The notes under the pieces were generated by a model. The model saw only the letters and a program-made list of their open reading frames with translations, was not told the DNA's origin and searched no databases. Made by a program: the position numbers and the translations under genes. Below are positions 57,101 to 64,000 of a stretch of DNA of 64,000 nt, piece by piece (the first letter of the stretch is position 1; every line of letters begins with the position of its first letter). Source of the stretch: Marthasterias glacialis (lineage: Eukaryota; Echinodermata; Asteroidea; Forcipulatida; Asteriidae); assembly GCA_911728455.2 (NCBI GenBank), contig OU452229.1:10331642-10395641 (forward strand), written 5' to 3'.

Positions 57101-60100
57101 CTTCGTTTTGTAACTAGAAGAGAACATTCATTCCAACATGCTGTTTCTCAACAATACAATAATGGAAATAATATGTGGGAATTTCATTGGATGGAACAAC
57201 CATGAGTTCGAGAAAACATGATGTCACATAAAGTGGCTGTAACCAGCATGCGTGATCGCCTGACCCACATCACGTGACCTGTAGTGGGTATTGAATGTAA
57301 ACAAACACGACGTCCTCCATAGGAAAGTGCGGTACATGATGATTGTTACATTTTGTTGGTTCGGTCGAGGCTTTTCTTTCTCGAAATCTGTGGAAAATAT
57401 TCCAGAGTTTGTACCATAGACAATCGAGAGGCTGAACAAAGCCAGTAAGGACAGTTCCAGCAAGTCTTCCAAATTATACAAGGAACATATTACAAGTATA
57501 CATAATGTTCACGATGTGGTAGTACTATACTTGCACGACGGAACGTTTGGGCCAGACGACATCGATCACACACTTTTCAACACAAGAATTTCACAGTTTT
57601 TAAGCTGAAATCGTCAAAAGAAAAGGCTTTCCAAAACTGTGTGATTCCTTTGTCTATTTGAAATTCCACTAGGCTAGGTGTAAATGCTCACTTTTTCAAC
57701 TTTCTTTTCCCTTTTCTAAAGTGATTTAGACCTACATTACAAGCAAAATAACAGGCGGGTGGCTACATAGTCGTCCGACTCCGACGCGTAACTCAAAAAT
57801 AAACCTCTTTTGTAGTAGACTACTTGTAGTTTATGAAACGTAATGTGATAAAATCAATGTCACAACATACAACTTTAATAAAAGGGCTCAGTAACTGTGG
57901 TATCATTACCAAAAGCTTACTGTTGATGTGAATTTGTCGGTCATAGCATGAATTTGCACGTAGTTTGCCATCAGCTCAGATGACGTAGTACCCACTACAG
58001 GTCACGTGATGAAATGTCAACATCGGTCACGCAATCGGTCTATTGTGGGGGTTATTCAATGTATCGAATCAAAGTGTGCACTTTTTCGATCTCTTAGGAA
58101 GCAAGGGGGAGGGCAAGGGATTTGAGCGGGGGCGCTGCCTCCCCGCCCCCCCCCCTCCGGTTACGCCACTGAATAGTCATTTTATGATTTTTGTATAAAA
58201 TTGTATATGGGGATATGGATACAAAGTTAGCTTGGGTTTATATTGTATAGTCTTCAGGTCAGTATGTAAAAAAAAAAAAAAATTATAATAATAATAATTA
58301 ATAATAATAAATAAATAAAAATGTTAAAAAATCTTTTAAAAACACAGAAATTTTTCATAGTAAACGGCAAAACAAGAGCGCTGAAAAAGGGCTTGTTTAA
58401 GAAAAAATGCAAACAAAAACTACAGTTTTAATTGGCCAGAAGTGCCCCCAGAAAAAATGGTACACCCCTTGTTCCCCTCCCCCCCCCCCCTACATTTCCA
58501 TCCTAGTTTCGCTGCTGACTGGGTTTAGGGTTTTTGGTTGTTGTTGGTTTTTTTTCGTAGTTCCGTAGTTACCAATCTTATAATGTTGTCTTTAATACTC
58601 GCTGATGACCCCATCCTCCTTGATGGCCAAACTGTCTTATTTTCATCATGCAAACACAGGTCAACCATACCGTAAACTCTCGCTCATGTATACCGTGGTT
58701 ATCACAGTTACTGTCAACAAATCAACAGAGTTGTTGTAAAATGTGACTCACAAGATGTTAAATATAGCAACTTTACAACCTTAACCTCTTGAGCAATGCA
58801 GGCCCCTGGATGGCTCCTATACCAGGGTCACATGATTTGAAGTCAGGGTCACAGATGACGAATTTAAGTCACTGTGGATCCCTGTTCTGCAAGATGATGA
58901 TACTGATTATGCTAACTGTGGGTGGAGCCAAGTGTAACCCTCGGATTTGGGGAGGGGAGACCATACACGCCTCAACTTTCAGATCAAGTCATTAAATTTT
59001 AAAGGCATATTTTTTTTTATGTAAAGAGAGTGTATGGGGGTAAAATGGCCAAGACAAGTTCCCGTAGGTTTAATTTAAAAAACGGGAATTAAAAGGCTTT
59101 TGCATTATGGTGATGTAATTTGATGTCAAAACTGTAACAACACCATTAAACTGAGGTATCATTGGACTGGACAGTGATCGGAAGCAATACCACACCCATG
59201 TGTTGGGGTCAAACTCACTATCCAGTTGACTCGGAAGCTTGACGAGCCTGACCGATATTTCTCTGACCGTGACCCCGGTTCATTTTGACCTCAGAGTGGG
59301 TGAAGCACCCGCTGTGTTTACCTGGCTAACAATTGGGTCCCTTACCTTTTCTCGCCATCAGCTGCGGTGTAACTACTTCTGTAAAATCCGTACAGGTTCT
59401 CATTGAGCTCTCCCGAGTAAGCGATGGATATCTCATAGTCTTGGGCTTCTTCAAGTTCTTTCTTGAGTGTGATGACGAGAAAATCGTACTCACTCACGAA
59501 CTTGTAGCTCTGGAAGAGGTCCTCGGCGGACGCACCGGCACTTCGAGATTTGACGGTCGGGTTTCGATGCAGAGTGAGGTTCTTAGTGTGCAGGGTGATC
59601 GTCTGTGTGGGTCTGTAACACTCCACTTTAATCGAGACATCTCCATCAAAGGTGAAATGTCTCTGGAGATGGGAATCCGTGGCGTCATCCGGTGTCAAGA
59701 AAGGTTGTAAGATAACGCTGTACCTCTTGGGGAGCACGTCCGTGGAGAGCCTCCCCGCCCAGTCCGCGGCCCGAATGGCCCAGGTGGGTTCACCAGCGGG
59801 GGAATTGGGCTTCTCCAGTCCCCGTGGTTCCTCCCCCTTAATCTGTCCGACCACCGGTGCCTCCGTGGCCGCGATATCCTGGCAGCGATCGGGTACGTAG
59901 TAAGCCAAGAGCCCCACGCCGGTAATGATAATGCACGCCGTGATGAACACGAACAGCATTTGTGCGTGGCTGCAGTACATGCCTTTACGGACGGGCTTAC
60001 CCGATTCCTTGTCAATCTCTAATGTTCCGTCCATGCCCATCGTGACAGTCACTTTCTTCACACTTCCTACAAAAACAAACCACAAAGAAAGTCAACTTCA

Positions 60101-62633
60101 TAAATAAGATCGAAACACATACTCAAATTTTACTAGAGGTCCCAGATATACCTACCAGGGAGTTGGAAATTGTAACTGGACAGCCAGCCCCGATACGGTA
60201 TGGCCTCAACGGATACCAATGTCGTTCTTATCGGCACCAATCGTGGGTAGATTCAGTTTATCACCGCTTGCCGTGTTAGAGATTAGTGCGTAGAATTTGG
60301 ACCCGGAATGAGATAAGTGTTTGATTATGGCCACCCACTATGGACCGGTTATCAAACGATATTTATCGAGTATATAAACCTTCATGCCTATGGTTATATT
60401 TATCCAATAACCACGGGTCATTATTACTCACTGCTAACTTGGTGGACCTCACCTATAATTTATATTGGCCCTTTTAAGGAGTCCTTCAGCTCGCCGCTGG
60501 CCCGAATAAATGATTTTAGATAGCAATTGTCTTCTGACCATATCGACTTCAAAATACAATCATACCAAATATGTATACTAACCATACAATATCTAATGAC
60601 ATCGACAAGTTGTTTAAAGGAATAGAGCATACGTTTACATATAATGATTTGTCTTCAAAATTATTGATTTATTTTTATTTTGTTTTTAAGCTCCGACACA
60701 CTTCTCGAGTACGCAATAATCGTTTGCTTTTGTCTTGCACAACAACAACAAAAACCACAAACTGTTTACACTTCGAGTTATTAAGCAAAACAAAACTTGG
60801 TGGGTGTTTCGTCATCAAGCTAGAAGGATGTTATCAATTAAACCCATAGAGAAAGGAAGACTGATTGTGAATGAGTTCGCAAAGTGCAAAGGTGAAAGCA
60901 ATTGCTCATGCTGTGTTTAAAGCTACTGTGTAGTGTTTGTGTTAATCCCTGGGACTTGTATGTTAACTCTCTTTGAATCAATTTAAGGTAGAGCATTTTT
61001 TTGGGGGGGCGGGATAATTTATTTGCAAAATTGTTGCTATTGGTATGCTTAATCTCTTTGAATCAATATAAAGCACAACGTTGCCAAAGTGTGGCAAAAC
61101 ATGATTTTGCATGCTTATTCAGTCTCTTTGCATCGATGCAGAGCATTGGTAATTAATATTGTGAAACTACTGCTATCTCGTACGCTTACTCTCATTGAAT
61201 TAATATAGCGTACATTACCAAAGTGTGTGGCCAAAAAATTGTACTGGCATGCGTACTTTCTTTGCATCAATATAAGGTAGAGCGATGATTGATAGCAAAA
61301 GTCTGATTAATACTCGCTTTGAATCAATGAAGGCCTAAGATACAAATGTGCTAATTGTGGTAATAAAAAAGTTGATACCGGCATGTTTACTCTGTTTGCA
61401 TCAAGATAATGTAGAGCATTGGGCACAACCCTGCTACTGATATGCTTACTGTCTTTGAATCAAGATCATGTACACCATCGGTAACGTTGGTATAACCGCT
61501 GCAATTTGCATACGTAATGTCCTTGGATCAAGAGAAGATTATCCCACCCTCTAGCGAACACCCACTCCTTCCACATTCCCACCAACCTTAACCCATCCAT
61601 CTACACACAAGCTATACCACGGATGCATACCCCTTCCTCTTTTAAACCCACTCACTTTTAAAGAAAATTTGGGGCGTGTCAAGCATACAGGCATTTCCAC
61701 CGTAACCCTCACTAACATCTTTTCTCCCTAAAATAACTTCCTGGGAACTAGCAGTTACCTGGGAATTAGAGAGCTAACTTAGCTAACAGTGGCTTGGGTC
61801 ATGCCTCTCACTCACCCCCCCCCCCATGCCCGCCGCCCAACCACCCTTACTCGTTGGTAAACTTGTAGCCTGTATGGATAGTTTACAAATCGTTTTTACC
61901 ACTTTTTCACTACTTACTCCAAGAGAGGTGGGTTTGAACCACCAGGGCCAAATTTCATAGAGCTGCTTAAGCAGGAATTATTGCTTAACAATTCTCTACT
62001 AAGCAAAATGAGCAGGATGCCAGTCGTAGATGGTACATGTGACATGCCATTTTAGACAGTTTAAGCCTTATTCTGGTAAACATAATTTTGTTCTGCTTAT
62101 AGCTACGTTTTGTGCTCAATCAGCTCTATGAAAATTGACCCGGGAACAAAGAACTGTTTTGAAAGGTGTGGAAGCACAGAGTCAAAAAAATAAAGCAGCG
62201 TGTTGGGGGGTAGGAGACCTACGTAGATCAATACCTGCCAATATGTTTCGACCATCACCTTGTATTTCTCCCGATCTTCTTCACAAAAACATTCCTATCA
62301 CCTTGCCTAAAAGCAGATACAACTCATAACTTATAAAGGAATTATATCATGCACTTCCCCATGCAAAACCACCACCACTTCAGTTAGTGTCAAAGTTAGA
62401 ATTCCAACCTCCACTGATGAACAAAGGAACATACTAAGGAACCAAGGAGATTTACTGCGTTTTTTTTTACCATAACCTCCGCAATCAATTAGTGGTATGG
62501 CCGAGTCCTCGTGCTCCTCCGCCGACGAATCCCTCTCCGAGGACTGGCGGAAGAGTTGTCCCACCAGTGGCACTCTCCCTATAAAACCACTGTACAAAGC
62601 ATCAAGAATTACCTTTTTTAACACATTCGGCAT
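30020..62633 (-). CDS. Gene B: aminopeptidase N-like M1 zinc metallopeptidase, complete core of 17 exons plus a candidate 5' coding exon
   Basis: Type II membrane aminopeptidase close to ANPEP. Exons in transcript order: candidate 62633(or 62578)-62471, then 60066-59346 (ATG at 60040), 46887-46605, 45862-45742, 45136-44982, 43958-43845, 43207-43073, 42837-42706, 41611-41436, 40179-40088, 39237-39101, 38167-37964, 37711-37623, 37109-36999, 36328-36161, 35416-35276, 34181-34100, 30163-30020. From the ATG at 60040 this gives 2979 nt, 992 residues, TAA at 30022-30020. All junctions are GT/AG and all phases match gene A. Landmarks by residue: anchor about 27-48, GAMEN 377-381, H413/E414/H417 and E436, Tyr499 in [14 protein letters not shown], and EYLPWE and ACQYGLEDC in the C-terminal domain. 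It is closer than A to typical ANPEP ([25 protein letters not shown]). A possible cassette exon lies at 30751-30930. Confidence 0.94.
30751..30930 (-). CDS. Possible 60-codon cassette exon of gene B
   Basis: Lies in the last intron of gene B (34100 to 30163). It is open for exactly 180 nt between an acceptor 'tatggttag' and a donor CAATTG|gtataa, phase 0 at both ends, so inclusion would keep the gene B frame. The peptide runs [20 protein letters not shown] then EKGVQEKD, and is acidic and Ser-rich ([12 protein letters not shown]). It has no counterpart in gene A or in known ANPEP C-termini and I do not recognise it. It could also be a fragment of an unrelated or transposon-derived gene. Confidence 0.3.
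31966..32160. repeat. Degenerate 'TTCGataatCCGAA' cluster
   Basis: Repeated 'gttcgataatccgaa', 'gttcgttaatccgag' and 'ttcacttgtccgaa' units, each a near-palindrome (TTCGnnnnTCCGAA), about seven in under 200 bp within the last intron of gene B. Confidence 0.7.
32529..32726. mobile_element. Inverted-repeat element with about 63 bp arms
   Basis: Arms 32529-32591 and 32662-32725 share 'gcatcgcttataaaa', 'cgctcatgatac' and 'gtcacttataagtaa' in opposite orientation. Loop of about 70 bp. In the last intron of gene B. Confidence 0.75.
33181..33334. repeat. Three tandem copies of a 51 bp unit
   Basis: 'gactctagatttagaatgat' recurs at exactly 51-bp steps (three copies, nearly identical; the first differs slightly at its left end). 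51 is a multiple of three, so one frame stays open, but there is no sign that it is translated. In the last intron of gene B. Confidence 0.9.
33652..33785. mobile_element. Near-perfect inverted repeat with about 55 bp arms
   Basis: Left 'tatcctgttggtaagtgatg' then 'acgttttggagccggaagta'; right, reversed, 'tatcctgttggtaaagtgat' then 'gacgttttgggagccagaag'. The loop is about 20 bp. In the last intron of gene B; adjacent sequence 33484-33646 has its own inverted ends. Confidence 0.85.
36002..36134. mobile_element. Short palindromic element, copy 2
   Basis: 'ggtggcagcagactaaccag' and reversed 'ggtggcagcagacataccag' arms around a centre with GTGCGTACGCTCAGAA. In the gene B intron next to exon 36161-36328. 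Confidence 0.8.
36903..36958. repeat. (ATCT)n microsatellite
   Basis: About 14 tetranucleotide units with two interruptions, starting 40 bp inside the intron after the gene B exon donor at 36999. Confidence 0.95.
40601..41358. mobile_element. Inverted-repeat element with an expanded internal minisatellite
   Basis: The left end 'actcccgggtcagaatggac' and the reverse complement of the right end 'actcccagatcagaattgac' match, continuing to 'ggtccca' in both. The interior 40717-41290 holds about 25 copies of a 21-22 bp unit 'gggtcagtttgacacagttt'. It lies in the gene B intron between 41436 and 40179. Related unexpanded elements are at 7570-7781 and 14586-14799. Confidence 0.8.
43073..43207 (-). 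CDS. Gene B catalytic tyrosine exon
   Basis: Begins [20 protein letters not shown] and ends IFDSISYEK|gtaatt. Tyr499 is the conserved transition-state residue. The next exon (42706-42837) continues [20 protein letters not shown], the canonical family sequence. Confidence 0.94.
43845..43958 (-). CDS. Gene B third zinc-ligand exon
   Basis: Reads [20 protein letters not shown] then [10 protein letters not shown], ending LWQM|gtatga. Glu436 completes HExxH-18-E. Intact 38-codon exon, phase 0 at both ends. Confidence 0.95.
44230..44910. repeat. Degenerate AT-rich array beside the GAMEN/HELAH exon of gene B
   Basis: Irregular repeats of 'gtgaggctatatta' and 'catcaaaagtgagg'-like segments at roughly 40-60 bp spacing, ending about 70 bp from the exon donor at 44982. 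No coding signal. Confidence 0.55.
44982..45136 (-). CDS. Gene B GAMEN and HELAH exon
   Basis: Reads [20 protein letters not shown] and ends [12 protein letters not shown]|gtaaaa. It carries the exopeptidase motif (377-381), the catalytic Glu414 and zinc ligands His413 and His417. It is two residues longer than the gene A exon. The preceding exon (45742-45862, [20 protein letters not shown]...) has exactly the same 121-nt length as in gene A. Confidence 0.95.
45385..45660. repeat. Degenerate array related to the 24.6-25.4 kb array
   Basis: Repeats of 'gcccggacctaaatgtagct' and 'ccaacctagtacctaaatgta' in the gene B intron between 45742 and 45136. Same unit family as 24646-25400 but more diverged. 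Confidence 0.8.
46605..46887 (-). CDS. Gene B exon with the CFDEP motif
   Basis: Reads [20 protein letters not shown] then DEP, and ends TKNGVL|gtaagg. 94 codons, phases as in gene A. It is separated from the previous exon by a 12.4-kb intron, the longest in the window. Confidence 0.93.
47030..47290 (-). repeat. tRNA-Leu-headed SINE
   Basis: Contains 'acccatttactcctaggtga', 'cccaagaacacaagaatcac' and a box-B-like 'gatttgaacccacactctga', shared with copies near 17100 and 20870. In the long gene B intron. Confidence 0.6.
47295..47560 (-). repeat. Second SINE family, copy 1
   Basis: Minus strand head 'GTTGGCTTAGTGGTTTATTT' and box B 'GGTTCGAATCCCAG', then 'tgcatgtggattgggtcttc' and a tail ending 'cccttggtttcattaccaga'. 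Same family as 54715-54985 and 63455-63690. Confidence 0.7.
51846..52332. repeat. Palindromic tandem array 'gaggtagaactacctcc'
   Basis: Alternating 'ggaggtagaactacctcc' and 'ctacctccagggaggtag' units with spacers such as 'ctatagaggagtatagaa'. Each unit is self-complementary, so both strands can form chains of hairpins. It lies in the long intron of gene B (59346 to 46887). CTACCTC occurs about 15 times on the plus strand and about 6 times on the minus (gene-sense) strand. Confidence 0.9.
54715..54985 (+). repeat. Second SINE family, copy 2
   Basis: 'tggtttctttccctgccttt', 'gtggaccccgggtcgactcc', 'tatggattgggttgtcagta' and tail 'ccctttgtttcattaccaaa' match the other two copies. Confidence 0.7.
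55250..55475. mobile_element. MITE with 'aagtgttgatttaacac' ends
   Basis: 'agtgttaaatcaacacttaa' near 55270 and 'ttaagtgttgatttaacact' near 55450 are inverted copies, and both ends carry 'ctctaaaaa' or 'ctcttttt'. In the long gene B intron. Confidence 0.75.
57935..58045. repeat. Dispersed repeat with CRE-like and CACGTG motifs, copy 2
   Basis: 'atttgcacgtagtttgccat', 'cagatgacgtagtacccact', 'ggtcacgtgatgaaatgt'. In the long gene B intron. Confidence 0.7.
59346..60066 (-). CDS. Gene B main N-terminal exon: tail, membrane anchor, stalk, start of N-terminal domain
   Basis: Opens after 'gtttttgtag'. The first confident ATG (60040) gives [20 protein letters not shown] followed by MYCS. This KGMYCS just ahead of the hydrophobic segment (about residues 27-48) is shared with gene A. 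A stalk follows, then [17 protein letters not shown], the family start of the peptidase N-terminal domain. The exon ends GAG AAA AG|gtaagg, phase 2, as in gene A. It is much more GC-rich than its surroundings. The long plus-strand ORFs over it are antisense shadows. Confidence 0.93.
60950..61535. repeat. Old degenerate array of about 65-75 bp units
   Basis: Eight or nine copies of 'tatgcttactctctttgaat' plus 'caatataaggtagagcattgg', well diverged, in the intron between the candidate 5' exon and exon 60066-59346 of gene B. Confidence 0.75.
61950..62140. mobile_element. Palindromic element of the 'aatttcatagagctgctta' family
   Basis: Left 'ccaaatttcatagagctgct' and right 'cagctctatgaaaattgacc' are inverted. 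Related copies or fragments occur near 3900-4060, 14850-15020, 31180-31260, 43600-43830 and 47735-47870. In the first intron of gene B. Confidence 0.7.
62471..62633 (-). CDS. Candidate 5' coding exon of gene B (cytoplasmic tail extension)
   Basis: An open stretch ends GGT TAT G|gtaaaa, and its phase fits the GA that opens exon 60066-59346, giving ...[19 protein letters not shown] with no stop. If the ATG at 62633 is used, the tail gains 63 residues. However, the first 55 nt are AT-rich, and a 'ggttttatag' acceptor at 62580-62579 marks the switch to GC-rich, coding-like sequence ([20 protein letters not shown]...). The true exon may therefore begin at 62578 with its start further upstream. A TATATAAAG lies only 8 nt before the ATG, too close to be a TATA box for that ATG. 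If it is used as a TATA box, transcription would begin inside this exon and the start would be at 60040. Confidence 0.45.
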
Positions 62634-64000
62634 CGCAAAACTTTATATAAAAAACACGTCTTGAGTGCAGAGCATCCCTTTGGAAGATACAGCACACATC
62701 AAAAGCGGCATTTTATATATTTACCACACCATAAAACATTTTCCATAAAACAAGTAACCGATATAACAAACAATAACATAAACACTTACAGGACACTGAT
62801 ACGGTAATTCTTTTTCCAAATGACCTTTTCTGACGTGGGTAGACGACACTCAACACAAACTGCACGCAACAATTTTGCTACTGGTTTTCAGCTGAAGGTT
62901 TTTATGTTGATCTTACCAGACAGACTGTATTCGCATTGGTCTCTGCGTTAGAAAAAGGGCAGTCATTTTGACAGCAGATATTGTCATTACAGTCACAGCA
63001 AAAAATGACCTTACGTTGTTTGAGTCATTGGGTCATGGAGCTAGTCTTGGTCCCAGACACTATATAGTTATATTTATTACACGATAAGTATGTTTTTTCA
63101 CACAATAAATCATTTTAATAATTCTACCTTAACCAAAAGTAACAATTCTTTGCACCAGCATGCCCCAAGATACCATGCATTTCCAGACTGATCGATGCCA
63201 AAGTGTCAAAAACAAGAAACCCTACACGTTCCAAATTAAACGCACCTTGGTCACATCCCAACGGGCCTTCCTTTTTTCTTGTTTAAGGGTCTCTTTTTCT
63301 ATTTGCCTGTGCTGTCTCCTTGACAGCAGATATTGTCATTATAGGCACCATGGAAACGGGAGTGATCTCACTGAAAGGAAAATGGGATTGATGAGCCTTC
63401 AAAATAAATCCACTGCAAGCCCGCTGTTTTGATAGCTGGCACACAGGTTGTTTCAGTGGTTTCTTTCCCTGCATTTCACCTCCGTGGACCCCAGTTCGAA
63501 TCCTGGACCCGGAGCCTTGCATGTGGATTGGGTTTTCAGTCCCTACTTGATATTTTTCCTATTTGGGTTTTTCCTCCCGTATCTAAAACAGACATTTCTT
63601 TATCATCTTCTTTACACAATGTATCTTCAGGTCGACGGGTCACAAGTGCAAGGCGCTTTTGGGGGTCCCTTGGTTTCATTTCCAGAGAAAGATTCACTAT
63701 TATAATAATCGGATCTATGCCCACCCTCACTCTCCACGCCTCGACAAAACGACTCTCTGGATTTCCCCTGCCCATCATCACAGTTTTCATACCCCAAATA
63801 TAAAAGTCTCACAATAATACCACCATAGGTTTACCCCACTATCTGAATATGATAGAGTTTTTTTTCAAGTGCACCTTTTGTTGTTGTACATTGAACATCC
63901 ATTAGAACCAATCGTGTAGTCTCTCAATATATCTCAGTGTATGTTCGTTGGAAAGGGCCATCGCGGTCTATAGTCCAGGATCCCTTTGTCCTCTTAATTG
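62634..64000. other. Upstream flank of gene B
   Basis: No coding exon seen. It contains a SINE (63455-63690) and a short duplication 'gacagcagatattgtcatta' (about 62970 and 63323). The promoter is probably here, but I cannot fix it. Confidence 0.4.
63455..63690 (+). repeat. Second SINE family, copy 3
   Basis: 'tggtttctttccctgcattt', 'ggaccccagttcgaatcctg', 'gcatgtggattgggttttca' and tail 'tcccttggtttcatttccag'. Upstream of gene B. Confidence 0.7.

Larger units (their letters stand above)
46888..59345. other. Long intron of gene B
   Basis: 12.4 kb between the N-terminal exon and the CFDEP exon. It holds two SINEs, the palindromic array (51846-52332), MITEs and poly-A or poly-C tracts. No open frame over 150 codons and no second gene seen. 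ORFs such as 50649-51089 (minus) fall in dispersed repeats. Confidence 0.6.

Noticed and set aside
59333..59900. Plus-strand ORFs of 125 and 82 codons
   Set aside because: Antisense to the GC-rich N-terminal exon of gene B, which has clear homology on the minus strand.

Overview
The window is eukaryotic genomic DNA: genes split into short exons with GT/AG introns, AT-rich non-coding DNA, microsatellites, tRNA-derived SINEs and many short inverted-repeat elements. The repeat types (a tRNA-Leu-headed SINE, palindromic elements bearing 'aatttcatagagctgctta', 'gggcggatccagg' termini) look like a marine deuterostome, and to my eye an echinoderm such as a sea star. This is an inference from pattern memory; no search was run.

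All supported genes lie on the minus strand and belong to one family, the M1 zinc aminopeptidases of aminopeptidase N (ANPEP) type. Gene A (13685 down to 656) can be followed through 17 coding exons into one open frame of 3048 nt (1015 residues). Gene B (60066, or an extra 5' exon at 62471-62633, down to 30020) has 17 core coding exons giving 2979 nt (992 residues). The exon order and every intron phase are identical between A and B, so they are tandem paralogues. Both encode type II membrane ectoenzymes with a short tail, a K/R-G-M-Y-C-S motif, a membrane anchor, a GAMEN exopeptidase motif, an HELAH...E zinc site and the transition-state tyrosine.

Between them (25767 to 24153) lie only the last two exons of a third copy, C. 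They are intact, in frame and phase-compatible with gene B. They are either the relic of a third gene or alternative 3' exons of gene B.

Layout: 1-655, downstream flank of A with a likely poly(A) signal at 565-570; 656-13685, gene A; 13686-24152, intergenic with repeats, a hammerhead-ribozyme-like motif (19203-19246) and one unrecognised 190-codon ORF (21837-22409); 24153-25767, the C exon pair with a 41-bp tandem array in its intron; 25768-30019, intergenic; 30020-62633, gene B, including a 12.4-kb intron (46888-59345); 62634-64000, upstream flank with a SINE.

The most interesting non-genic items are the hammerhead-like motif inside an inverted-repeat element; a palindromic array (51846-52332) packed with let-7 seed matches; an inverted-repeat element whose interior has expanded into about 25 copies of a 21-22-bp repeat (40601-41358), with two unexpanded relatives nearby; and a perfect 17-bp-arm hairpin about 30 nt inside a gene A intron next to a 5' splice site.
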